Below are positions 29,990-42,290 of a stretch of DNA of 64,000 nt, one piece after another. The stretch is from NCBI RefSeq assembly GCF_001949145.1, contig NW_019091593.1:156101-220100 (forward strand), written 5' to 3'. Positions within the stretch are counted from its first letter, which is position 1. Each line of letters starts with the position of its first letter. The DNA is from Acanthaster planci (lineage: Eukaryota > Echinodermata > Asteroidea > Valvatida > Acanthasteridae). Position numbers and translations under genes: made by a program. The notes below the pieces were generated by a model that saw only the letters and a list, made by a program, of their open reading frames with translations, was not told where the DNA came from and searched no databases.

Positions 29990-32265
29990 CCTCGTTAAGC
30001 AAGAAAAGTGTTTGCTCCGTGTTACTATCAAGTTTGAATAAAACTGTACTAGTTCTACTATTACCAGTATTAAAACACAGGGTTGATCACTTCACCAATG
30101 GAGTCAGCTTTGGCAGGAGGGTTCCGTCTTTGAGCAAACTGACGTTAACTGCTATCATTTTCATTCCTTTTCATGGTTACCCGAAACACGGCTTTTAACG
30201 CAGTGGACTCGAATCAGTCACCACAAAGTGAGAGGCTCTGTCTGCGCACGCGTAGTTCATAAACGGTGAGCAGTTGCATTTGAAACCCAAAGACAAAAGC
30301 AATCAAAGTGAGCTAATCAACGATGGTGATTACTGCACACCGAGGTTTCACAATGGATTACCACACAGGCGTTATGAGCCTCTTTAATGCTTTCGCCTGT
30401 AAAAAGAAACAACGTAGCGGTCAAACCACTATAAGACGTTTAAGGGACTTGTGGTTCTTTTTGTCTTTTTACCGAGTTTAACTGTCAAGATACCTGCCGC
30501 TTTGCATGGATTTAAAGCTAAAGATGTTGGGAGCGGCATCGGAAGCAAAAAGGGAAAGACAACAAGTGTTAAGGCTGGTTCATACATCGAGCAAACCCGA
30601 AATCGAAGTGAATTGGACGTACACCGAAACATTTCCAGCTACTGAATTTCGCTCAGGTTAAAACGTGTTGAATTTCTGCCAATTCACAGCACGAATAGGT
30701 GTATTTGATCTGACACCACAAAGTGGTGCAAAGTGACCGGACATGTGATGGAAGTGTTTTACTAAAAATCATTGACATTGATTCTGTTTTCAATTAACCC
30801 GATTTTCAAATGTCAGTTTGCCGTTTTAATCGTTTGGGGGGTCTTTTGGTTTTATGTTAATGTGAATTTGCATATTCAAGACAAAACCCAAGACATTTAA
30901 CTTCTTTTTGCACAAACATTTACTAGATTTGTTATATTGTTTGTTATTTATTATACGAAGATTTCCATTTTCTTTGGCGATTGTTGTTGCATCAGGATAT
31001 AGCAATAGGACAGTGGGCAACCTTTTCTCAGAAACATTTTCAAAATTTGAACATGAACATGTATTGAGTAGTGTGTTAATGATTTACATCACAAAATGGC
31101 GCCCTCACCTGTCTTGAAAATCTTGGTCAACTTTAAATGCTTCAAAATGTGTACTTTACATTTCACTTAACTCCAAAAACATTTTGAACAGTTTCCATAC
31201 AACGCAGAAGAGTTTAAACATGCACAAAAATTGGTTATAAGCAATTCTTTGCATTATTCCTTTCAGGAAAAATAATTTTTGGAGAGTCCTTATTCAATAG
31301 GTTAACATGCTAATTTTCTTGTTGAATGAGAAAAAGTTTAAGAAACAAGAAGAGCCCCAGGGGGACTGCTTAAAGAACTCAAGTCGTCCAGTGCAAGCTG
31401 TTTTGAAACATACGATTGGTGGATAAATTTTGGACATTTAGGTAACTTGAGCCAACTGAATTGCTGGACAAAATAACAACCTTGTGCGTGTTTACAATAT
31501 TTGTACAAACCACACACTCTCATCAGCTCATTTTCAAAACAGTGCAGGAAAAGCACGGACTAGTGACTTCGTTGAGGACAACCAAGGTGTCTGCTTAAGA
31601 TATATTATGAACTAGCAAGGACTGGAGGCCCTTGAATTTCTGAGTCACCAGGTTTGATTTCACGACTGGGTAGAACGCATTATACTCGCTCGACAGGTTC
31701 TGGAAATTACCTGATATCTGTTCCAACAAAATGACGGTACATGTACTGACATGAAATTTTACAGCGAAGGAATGGTTTTGACTGCAAGCATTGTTTCATA
31801 AGGTGACGGACTGCATTTATGAATCATCGTTTTGTGAATAGAATGTTTCCGATAGAACGTATTCCTTCCATCGCCAGAATATGAAACATTTGGTTTGATA
31901 CAAGGCCTAACTATATAAACTCCGTTTAGGTACAACTCCCTGTTTTATTTTGTCATTCTGATAGCTCGAAAATCGCGACAAGAGGTTGAGGCGTTCAAGC
32001 AAGTTAGTTTAATCACGGAGGAAGGAATAGACCCTCCTCCATGGTTTAACGTTCAAGCTGATGTTCGTTTGTGTCTTGCAACTTGCTCAATTTTTATAAC
32101 AAGTTATCATTCACATAAAACAGACTCGCCCCTTCGAAAAGTGACAGTTCCCACGCCTAATCGCAGCCATTTTTCAAATGGCTTTCCTGTACTTTCGCTG
32201 GCACTGAAGCCGTTTTCCATTCGCAATTTTATCAACTCTGTACTGTCCTTCGATCGAAACGCCCA
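29990..32265. other. Intergenic, no gene recognised
   Basis: AT-rich. A YY1-like CAAAATGGCGCC is at about 31092. Short frames show no domain and no splice-supported continuation. Confidence 0.55.
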
Positions 32266-32828
32266 AGCCTAGGGATTTGATCTTGGACATATTTCCACAA
32301 TCCGTCAATTTTTTCGGCCAAACAATCTCTTTTTCAAAAGAAGCTACTTTTGTGTTAATGAGCTCAGTAGAAATTATCTCTCTAATAGACGTTTCCACTA
32401 ATAAATTCATAATTATGCACGCATGCGCACAAATGACCTTGGCGGCAGGAAGTGTAGCGGGCCATTGAAAATGTACGAGACTTCAACGATCATTTTCTCT
32501 CAGGTTTTCTGACTTTGTTAATTTTTTCCTTCAGAAAATCTCATTAAATCATTTTTGCTATTAGGTTCTAATTGAAGTTGAAATTTTAGTGCTCTGTAAA
32601 AAGATTTTGAAATCATATTTTTTCTTATGCGCACGATATCGTCGTTTCTTAGTAAAGCCCCCTTCCATAATACGTACATGTAGTATATAAAACTTACATC
32701 GTTAGTGTTCTTGGAGCCAAGCTGTGCATTTTGTAAAAACACGTGCCGATGTTCGATGTACATGTGTATACTGTACCTAAATGTACATAGCTTACCACTG
32801 AGCTTGGTCATAGCTTTGGAGTACTACC

Positions 32829-32877
<49 letters not shown>

Positions 32878-33300
32878 GTACATGTACATTGAACCAACAT
32901 CTGTACATGTACGTGTTTTTACAAAATGTCCAGGTTGGTTCCAAGAACACTAACGATGGAGTTTATGCTACTTATGATGGAAGGGGGCCATACTAAGAAA
33001 CGACGACCTCGTGCGCACAAGAAAAATTACGATGTTAAAATCTTTTTACAGAGCACTAAAAATTCCACTTAAATGAGAAACTAATAGCAAACATGACTCA
33101 GTGGGATTTTCTAAAGAAAAACTGAACAAATCCAGAGCCCTTGAGAAAACCCGATCATCAAAGTCGCAGCCCTTGTACATTTTCAATGGCCCGCTCACGA
33201 TTCTTGCCGCCAAGGCTGTTTGTGCGCATGCGTGCATAATTAGGATTTATTAGTTTCTTTACTCAATATTTGGCATATTTACCCTAGGATCAAATCCTTG
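32266..33300. repeat. 1 kb imperfect palindrome (fold-back element) with a GA microsatellite near its centre
   Basis: The left arm (about 32266-32790) and right arm (about 32872-33300) are inverted copies. Paired blocks include GGATTTGATC with GATCAAATCC, GCACGCATGCGCACAAA with its complement at about 33219-33237, CCATTGAAAATGTAC, CTGTAAAAAGATTTT, and the block around GTTCTTGGA/TCCAAGAAC. Arms are diverged, and the left arm carries about 60 nt absent from the right. The core 32831-32871 is about 20 AG units. No coding capacity; it could be a fold-back transposon or an inverted duplication. Confidence 0.8.
32831..32871. repeat. (AG)n microsatellite
   Basis: About 20 uninterrupted AG dinucleotides between the arms of the 1 kb palindrome. 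Confidence 0.97.
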
Positions 33301-35446
33301 GTTTTTGCAGTTTCCATCTGGGGTAGAGTTGCTAACATATTGAATGGGTAAGGGTTTTCCTAGCACGTAGAGGGATGCCATTTGTAAAATAGCTACCCTA
33401 CTTGTAAATGTGGAATCTATAACTCTTCGGAAGGTGAGTTTATTTTTGTGTGAATAACTTAAAGTTCAGTTGGCTACCCATGCAGAAAATATTGAAAATA
33501 AATGGAAAGACGAAGGACAAGATATTGTTTTAAATTTTGTTTTTGAGAAACTGCAGTGATGTCGGCTTGCATGGCATTTGGCCCTGATTTTACACCTTCA
33601 GTGGGGCTTATTTTGAGGTGGTGCAACCTCCAAGGCTTTAAGCTCCGATGTGAAAGGTGGGCAGATTCGAATAATCTAGGACAAACTGTCCGGGGAGACA
33701 CAATATCCTAGACAAGGCAGGGCAAATTTGTCCAGGGGACCGAATCTTAGCCCACACCGGCAAACGGCAAAATACAAAGAGTTGCCCACGTGTGCTGCCA
33801 CTGAAGGGTCTATGCAATTCAATTTTTAATTAATAGATCTTTCGGGAAATCACTTTTGTAATTAAATTAAACTCATTCCAAATTTTGATTTATTTTTTGA
33901 GACAGGGTGCACACTGTTCTCCTTTTGAACAGAAAGACTTACAATCTGAGCGGTTTTCCTTGATTTTACATCATATCAACAACGCCCCCTGTTGTCCAGA
34001 AAGGCATATACAAGGTTAGCAGCAATGGATTTTGTTCTCATACATACAGGGGTCCAAAATGAACCTTTTGGTCTCAGTTAGCCTCATTTCCAATGTATAT
34101 ACAACGGTATTTTGATGTCTTTATTAATTTTATGCTAACGATATTTCCATATTCATGAGAAAAACTGTGAAGCCATCCCAGAGAGGAAGCCTTAGTGTTG
34201 CATTGGTTTATGCAGAAAAACTCCGGCATTAAAAAATTGCTGGCGTAAATGTTGTTTTCTTTGGTGATTTGTTGTTGTCTACATGCAGACACACAGAAAT
34301 AAGCAAGCAACCGTTCTCAGGAATGTTTCTAGTGAGTAAAGGCTGGCTTAACAATTTGAACGCGTACCCGTAGGCCTATGCACGTCTTCCCTGGATGGCA
34401 TCACAGCAACAGCGCCCCCACGAAGGGTGAATGATTCTGGATGTTATAAAAAAAAGCGCATCTTAGTCTGAGTTTGGGCAGCGCAGTCTTGTATGTTCAC
34501 GAACAGCTTTCGTTGTCAGTGGGTCGGCCGCTTGAACGCTGAAAACTTTCAGCCGGTTATCTCTGATAGTTAGCGGCAAAATGGCTGCGTCCATGTACGT
34601 TATTCAAGGTTAATGTGTTGATAACTTGGCTGAATTCTTGTCTATTAAAAAGGTACATTCAGTTCTGTGTTATGGAAAATTATTAATGGTAATTTGGTAA
34701 AACTCCCCATTGTCTCCGGCTTTGTAAGCCATATCGCTATTTCTTACGGCTGTTCAAACATCAACATCTCAAGAGGTTTTCCGTGTGTTCCTGTAAAACC
34801 CCGACGAGACGGTGGTGTGTGATCCTGTTCTGAGAACAGCGTTTTTGGATCGTGTTCCGGCTGTTCGAGTGCGAGAACAAGAAAGCCGTGTCAAGAACAG
34901 GCGGCCTGAACTCGACCATTAAAAATTTCAGCGCCAGAACCATCATGGCAATTGAACGAATTTTCTAAATAGAGGGCGCACTCACGGCTGGTCCCCCGTA
35001 CTTTCGGAAGGATCGGAAGCGCTATTATTGGCGCAAGTGGGTATTTCCAACAAAATGATCGTATACTTTAATGTACGAATTTTCACCAAAAGCCAAACCA
35101 TGTGGAAAGTGAAGGCTATGCCAACAAATATGTCAAAACAAAATACATGTACTCTCCTTTTTACAAGTGCTTTTTACCTAAAGATTGAGTAGGCTATAGC
35201 AACTTGTGCCGATGTAAATAGCAAAGCGCAGCACGAGGTCTTCTAAGAAGATACCATACGAAACACGCATGTGCTTCGATGGCTTCTACGTTGGTCACAG
35301 AACAAATCCCTTTTTAAAAAATTTCATTAGAAAAATTAACTGTTAAGGTATGTCCACTGTTTGAATAGAAAGTAATGTGTTGTTTTGCCTAAAATGTTAT
35401 GATCAGCTAGAACGAGACTAAAGCTTGTGAAAAAAAAATCACCCCT

Positions 35447-35462
35447 TGAGAGAGAGAGAGAG
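35447..35462. repeat. (GA)8 microsatellite
   Basis: Uninterrupted GA dinucleotides. Confidence 0.9.
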
Positions 35463-38263
35463 CCTAAAGAGAAAAGGGCGAAGTCATGGTCGACAAGCAT
35501 GCAGGTGTCGATAGCAGGCTCAGCTGCGAGGTATATCCAATTTCGTAATAGGCACAGGCATTCATTTAACCGGCCCCTCCCTACCTCTACAAATGTTTCC
35601 GTTTATCTGTCAGTGAAATTTAAGTCATGCACCAACAAAGTTCTGACGTTAGAGTGAAGTAAATCCTGGGCAACAAAAATAAGGAAAAATTGACTTGGCA
35701 CACAAACCTCCCGGCACGGCCATTGCGAATTAGCCTGGGTATGAGGGAGGCTGCAGGCGCAATGCCCATGTGGTTAGGTCTTGATGGTCTTAATTGGGCA
35801 GGACTTCCGCGCAGCTCCCCCGAGAAGTGCACGGTGTTTCCTGCATCGCAGCGTTCAGTTTCTCGGTGACATTTCCCAGCACCTACCGGCCATGAAGGGC
35901 TATTCTCACCTGTAGTGGTCTTGCGCTCAGCGCTCAATACAGTCGCGCTTCAATGCTGGCTGGGGCGAAGTCGGTGATAAAAGGTGCACCGCCGAATTCC
36001 GCTGATGTTGCGCCGTAGTTTTATCGTCACATTCTCGGGCAGTCTGTGCTGTGAGGTAGCCACATCCTGCACTCCGACAGTCATTATAAAACACAGATAA
36101 GCAATAAATTTTGGTTTACGTCACCGAATAGAGTGCAGTCTGGGATATTTTGGATCTCCTTCGAATGTTGAAGAAATGCAAAGTATCATGAACGAAGAAT
36201 TCTTTGACAATCGCCTCTTCAACTTTGAAATTTTACATACCCCTTATACGTGTACTCTCTAGATCTAACACTTCACACTCTCAATTCAAAGTAGATTGCA
36301 GCTTAGTCCCACTCTTAATGAAACATAAAGTGCACCTAAAGCTACATATCACTATTCAAATAACATTATGTACATGTATACTGATGTTCAGGAACTGAGA
36401 ATTGCTTGTCCTGCAACTTGTCGGAAAGCAACCTACGCCATGAAAGTTTAAGAGAAGCGAATAAATTTTGTCATTTGGGACTGGTTCAAAGGAAAATAAT
36501 TTTGACCTCTTCAAAGCTGTAGTTCTCCGACACAATTGAACTTTTAAAAGCTGGGTTTCGATTTCTTAAACTTCCCAATGAAGTTCCTATTTGACATTAA
36601 AACTAGCTTTAAGTAAATCCACCCTTTCAACCCCCCCCCCCGAGAAAAGCCAGCAACTTGATTTCAACCATCAACTGATGCGACCGCCCTTTACAACAGC
36701 CTTTATGATTGCCAATATTATATCTTCAAACGCAACGTATATAAGCTGGTTTTTGTTTTTGTTTTTTTGGTGGATGCCAGATTCACATCCGTATATTATC
36801 AACATAGGATAAAATAATGCACTTGGTTTCACGTTTTGATTTTGTGGTCTTTCGTCACTGTATAGGAAGACCCCCAGATGTTTCTCACGGTGATGAATTG
36901 ATACACGTCATCAGATCCGTCCAGCTGTAATTCGATCCGTTCGTTCTTGTCTCAACACACTGGAACAGTAATTTGTCAATGAGCTGCGAACTCTCAACCG
37001 CATGCCTAACAGGACCAACCGGGTCGCGCAGAGTACCGTGGAGGGGAAATGTAGCGTTGCCCAGGGGTCACCTGGGAAATGGACTCCCGCTGTACTCCAC
37101 TTGTGTGTGTTTTGAGGTCGCGATTTCAAGAGTTGTTCACTAGTAAGAGTTGATTTTAATACCACAATGCCCCTTCTTTTAAAATCCTCCTTTTAAAATG
37201 ATAGAACTTCTTGAATAAAGGATTGCCCGATGGGGAAAAAAATCATGTAAAGGAATGGGCACTGAGTGAATGGATTAGGTCCCAAATTTAGCATTTCTTT
37301 GAGAACTGGAGTTTATTTACACATAAATATCCTTCTGTAAATACTCATGGATAATATATAAGCATAATGTTCTCTTCCAAAATTAACTGTGCCATTCTTT
37401 TCGGTGAAAGTTCTGGAATTGATTTCAGGTTGACATGACACCAAAAACTTGCAACCTTCACTTTCAAATCCATCGGTGAATGGAAGACAATGTGCACGGT
37501 GCCGAAAACAGCTGAGAAAATGAAAAACAGACTAAAATTAAACAGTTAATCGGGACAAAGGTGTTAGGAATCTCGAAAAGCGGGAAAACTCAATTAATTG
37601 GTTTTCACACTGGAGGTATTTTATTAGTGATTCGTTAACTCCAAAGCACCAACTGCGGGATTGTCGACCGCACAGTCCTTCATGGAGCCACTAAGCACGT
37701 ATATATTTGCTTAGCACAGAAGGCATTTTTTTCGGGAATAAAAGATAACAAACCAAACGAAAACAGATAACCAGCCCACAAGCCATGCGATCCATACTCT
37801 CCTGGGAGTGCTTCACGTCGGATCGGTGCTCATTTCAACACACTCGACGAATCTGTGGGTTAAGCAATTTTTCCTGCTTACAATGTTACCAGCTGCACGA
37901 AACTGGGCCAAGACAGAACAAGGACAGCTTAAAACATGGCCACCACTGTCGTTCATTATACAATTGAAAAAGGAAAATTGTTACATCTAATCGTCATGGC
38001 GCAGACAATGGTCGGATATGAGCCTGGCTATAAGAACAAGACAGGAGATAAATACCACAAAATCTCTTCAAGTGTACTCAAGAAAAACACGGCTCAGCTT
38101 CCCCTCGAACGAACCGGCTCATGCCTTCGACAAAGACTCAAGGGAGAGATTTCAGCCTTAATCCGCGCGTTCTTCCCCTCTTGTCCAGGCTCGCAAACCT
38201 ATCGTTCAACTGGACCCAGCCAACGGGATTTGGATGATGACACGCTGACGAATTGCAATGGCT

Positions 38264-38286
38264 TTACATGTACATGTACATGTACA
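38264..38286. repeat. (ACATGT)n palindromic microsatellite
   Basis: Nearly four units of TACATG, each self-complementary. TACATGTA words are common elsewhere in the window. Confidence 0.9.
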
Positions 38287-41200
38287 TCCACAACATACAC
38301 TGCGAGACCTATATCTCCATGCACCGTGAAACTTGTCTGGAAAACTTTTCCTTATCCGTCTACGGTGGAACGTTATCATTTGGCAGTACATATGTGTACG
38401 TATATTCACACATGTATGTATTTGCCTAAACTATTGCAAGAAAACTCGCAAACCACCAGCACTGATCAATGCGATCTCAAGCACGATGTAGACAATGCGA
38501 AAGCAAACACCAAAGAGCCAAAGCTATTTGATGCGCCCCATCATAAAACCGTAAACTTGTGAAGGGCCATGTGCTTCGGTCACAGGACTGACTATTATAC
38601 CCAGCAGCAAATGAGGGAAGTTACAGACAGTTTGTTTTGCGTGGACTCCGAGCCGTTTGGCCAAGCTGCAGCCGACGACGCATGCACATTGTAGTCAGCC
38701 TTTGCCAAAGTTAAGCAATTAAGATTAAGCCAATCAGGGTTCGGCACTTCAGGACTGCGTTTTCAATGCCCGTCATAACGTGGGTGGGTTGGCCGACGTC
38801 AGTTCACCTGCCTATCTGCCAATAACAAGGGATCCAGAGAGAAACTTAGAACACCAGTAAATGTAAAAAGATCCTTGTGTTACACTTACCAGTAAGAGGA
38901 TTCGCACCGCCCATTTTTTCAACTTAGCCTATCGGCACAGTGGATAGCAACACAAACCGGCTTGCCAGGGCGCATGAGGACGGACGAATTTCAAAGCGGA
39001 GGGGCCAAAATAATACTGAAAGCACTGAAAGCAACTTCCATGAGTGTCTGAATAAGCTAACGTCGTTGGATGGACGGGCGTTGAGTGAATCAGGAACTTA
39101 TACCGTAGGAGACAATGTACCACTTCTTGTATTTGGGACTTCTGCGACTGCTCTATGCGTGGCTTATACTTGGATCAAGCTTGGGGTAAGTTCCACCTTA
39201 CTTGCTGGCACGGATGGCCCGTTTAACTGTGCAAAAAAGCCATTATCAGCCAAAATAGTCTTTAGACAAAATGTTGACAACTTTGAACGCCTAGCAATTT
39301 TGTCTCAGTTGATATGCTCCGACATGAGCTTAAATGTGAGCATATGTGAGCATAAATTTTTTTGTGCTGGCGAGAAAGACTCTGGTAGGATCAAAACGTC
39401 AGGGCCTCTGATTTTTTTTTTCGATTTGTGTATTTGAGGTCATTGTATCTACAAAGCAATTTGCGACAGTTTTTGCATTTTGCAAAGGTTTTGTTGATCT
39501 TACAGGCTTGATGATGATGATGTCATAAAAACTATATCTTTTCCTTAAATAGAACAATTATGGGATTTCAGATTGACGAAAACAGTGTCATAAATAAACG
39601 CGCTGCATCCGCGTTCGACAAACTCTAATCAAAACCTTTGCACTATTGGAAGGCCGAAGAAATTATTTCCATGTAAAATAAGTCTGAGTCTACTTTCCAG
39701 AGACAAACACAGTGATTTAATATATTATAAATCATGAACAATTATTGGGAACAGTGCTTCATGCTGTCATGAGTCACATCCAACAGGCTCGACTTTCTGT
39801 TTTCTTCAGATCTCGCAGGAAACGGTCTATGACCAAACGCTGTAATGTTTGGGGCGATAGCAATTTCTTGCGCACAATCTCAACATTATCCCAGCGGGCC
39901 CGGCCCAATTTCCTACGACACTGGATATCTGAGGGAATAGAATAGTTGTCTCTCACTGCCCTAAATATAGCCTGTCGAGGTGATGCACAGTATACTGAAG
40001 TGGTATGTAATATTCCTGAGGCCTACAGAAAGATGGATAGGTGATGGTGCTGGGACAATAGGGTGATAGATACTCCAATGCTCCTAAAACAAGTGAAAAA
40101 AGAGAGAGAAAGCCTCCATCAGGAGGGTTGGGCCAGGGTTGAAGATGAAGGGGTAGAGGGGGGATTTAAAACCCAGAGTAATTCAAAGAAAGTGTTGTGT
40201 TAGATATACCTGCGGGTTTGCAGGAGTGTACTGTATTACATAAGATATTTTATTTTGTTTGAGCAGTATAAGGATAAGGCGAAAGATTCTTTCCTGTTCC
40301 ACTTGTTGGACTGTTTTACTCAGATGTGTTGAGCCAAGTCTCTTACATAGGAAACTCTTATATACGCAGTGTTATTTGGAATCGAAATCCATAAAGCGTC
40401 CTTGGAATGCAATTTCAGCATTCCCAAAGAAGTATTCTGCGATATGATAAAACTTAATACCGGTATTAAACAAATTTGAAATTCTGGACAGAGGCTTGAG
40501 TCTTCCTTTCCGCCAATACAGTGAAACGAATAAATTGCAACTTACGATGCGCTTACCAAACGAAATACAGACTTCAGATAGTGTGGAGTGAGTATATAGG
40601 ATAGAGCAGTGCTAGAAAATAAAAACCACCAACGAAGAGGAACAACTACTAAAATAAATTGAGTTTTGTGATTATGCTATACGCGCAACTTATTATTTAG
40701 AAGTCACTCAGAGTAGCTTAATGAATCATATCTAGCGACATAGCTCTTCACGCGGGCTGTCATACAGGCACTGGGCATCGAGTCTAAAGGTCAAGACAGT
40801 CATAATACGAGGCCTGGAGTTCATTCTCAACCCAAAAAAGTTTAACTTGTAATTGAATGGAGGGGATAGGCTTATCTGCTGCTTGGGCGAACTCCCGTGA
40901 TTGACAAGCGCTTCACGGTGTCCCGAAGAAGATCGGTAAATTTGCTTTTGGGTCCGGCCTAAGCTCACTTCTCTGCTCGTAACAGTTTTCCTCCTCCCCT
41001 TTTGAATAATAGCATTACGTACTGGATGAGGTAATCGTGTTTAGAATTTGAGGCGCTGGCAGGGCCGACGGGAAAACGGAAGTTTGCCCAACTGCTGCTA
41101 ATCTGAGATTCGAAGGAAATAAATGTAGCCTAAAGGTAACCATCAAGATATCTTTATAATGGTTTCGCTGGCGCTTAAATCGCTAAACAATTGACGGATA

Positions 41201-41489
41201 TTTGTATTAAATTTAAAATATCAGCTAATATCAATTCAGGCAAGACCAGTCACAGGTGCGATTCGTGTTGACATTCGTGGTTGTACAACAAAGAATGCAC
41301 AATTCTATAAAAAAAACTACTCTTGACTTTTTCCAAACCGGCGCATGCTGTTGTCTATATCCAAAGCGAGTGATTAACCAAAAGTTATCGTGAAGATACC
41401 CTGCATTACGCATAGTCCTTTCAAAGAGGGATCCAATACAGTATTTTGAAATTCTAAGAGGGAACTCGCTCATATTCGTAGTTGTCTCA

Positions 41490-42290
41490 AGAATAAGTTT
41501 GTCCTGAAGTGGAATTTATTCTTTATGCTAAAGATCACACATGTAGTCTTTTGGATAAAAACGATTGTTTTTTATCATTGGCTGATTTTAAGGCCAAGTT
41601 TAATGTCCGAACCAAGTTGTGCTGTTATAGGATCAGTGAAGGCTGCATATCGTAATTTCTTGATGAATGATAACATTCCTTTCTCCTTTGTTCCCTTCAA
41701 TATTAACGTTCTTCTGTCCGGTAAAAGGGCTCCTGGAGACTGTACGATATTTTTGTTTCAGCTAAACTTGTGGCCAGAATGTTGGTGGACAAATGGGAAA
41801 GGCAACTTCGAATCAACTACAGTTTGGATGGGTGGTCTCAAGTTGTTAATATACCTTTTATATGTGCGGTTGACTCTAAACTGAAATGGTTTCACTTCCG
41901 ATTAATTCACAGAATACTGGGTAATAAGTTAGATTCTAATGTCTGCACCTTCTGCAAAGATTAAGAGGAAACCCTTATTTACCTTTTCTGTAATTGCCAT
42001 TATATGTTGTTTCTTTTCTTTTTGGAATTCATCAGTAGATTGGATTAAGGACAAAACTAAGATTCAGCTTGTAATGGACAATCAACTATTACTCTTCGGT
42101 GTTACTGACACTAGACTTAGATGCCTTAATTTTAGTCTCTTAGTTTCTAGATTTCAAATGAAAATGAACGGTAAACGCCCCTCAGTAAATGTTTTGAAGA
42201 AAGATATTCAGAGGCATTATACGTGTGAAAAATACTTGAATGTTGTCAATGGTACTTTTTGGAAATGTTAGTTGTAATAGGAAAATTACT
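41490..42290 (+). pseudogene. Degenerate LINE (non-LTR retrotransposon) ORF2 3' end
   Basis: Conceptual translation in alternating frames gives the C-terminal part of a LINE reverse-transcriptase protein. FLSLADFKAKFNVRTK (from 41548) is the post-RT FLSF-DFK motif. KLKWFHFRLIHRILGNKL followed by DSNVCTFCKD (to 41963) is the zf-RVT-like segment, and its partner residues YLFCNCHY come after an in-frame stop. LNFSLLVSRF and NGKRPSVNVLKKDI resemble the extreme C-terminus. There are several stops and at least two frame changes, so it is dead and 5'-truncated. The motif set is that of the L1/Tx1-like group, but the clade is only inferred. Confidence 0.75.

Larger units (their letters stand above)
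33301..41479. other. Intergenic, no gene recognised
   Basis: Holds three partial CTCF-like words (around 33983, 34405 and 34968), a (GA)8 run at 35447-35462, an (ACATGT)n run at 38264-38286 and a start-codon context at about 34575-34610 (see findings). The longest frames (37936-38562, 208 codons; 38940-39437, 165 codons) show no domain, and the first runs through the ACATGT repeat. I treat both as chance. Confidence 0.5.

Noticed and set aside
33650-33755. Imperfect direct repeat around GGACAAACTGTCCGGGG and GCAAATTTGTCCAGGGG
   Set aside because: Similarity is patchy and only two diverged units; not separable from chance.
34831-34843. TGTTCTGAGAACA resembling a steroid-receptor element
   Set aside because: Half-sites are in the wrong (everted) orientation and one base apart, unlike a real GRE.
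38940-39437. 165-codon plus-strand frame
   Set aside because: No domain, signal or repeat recognised; ends in a T-rich run; composition matches intergenic DNA.
39774-39956. 60-codon minus-strand frame with a plausible amphipathic composition
   Set aside because: Briefly resembled a transposase or repeat fragment, but I could not match it to any family motif.
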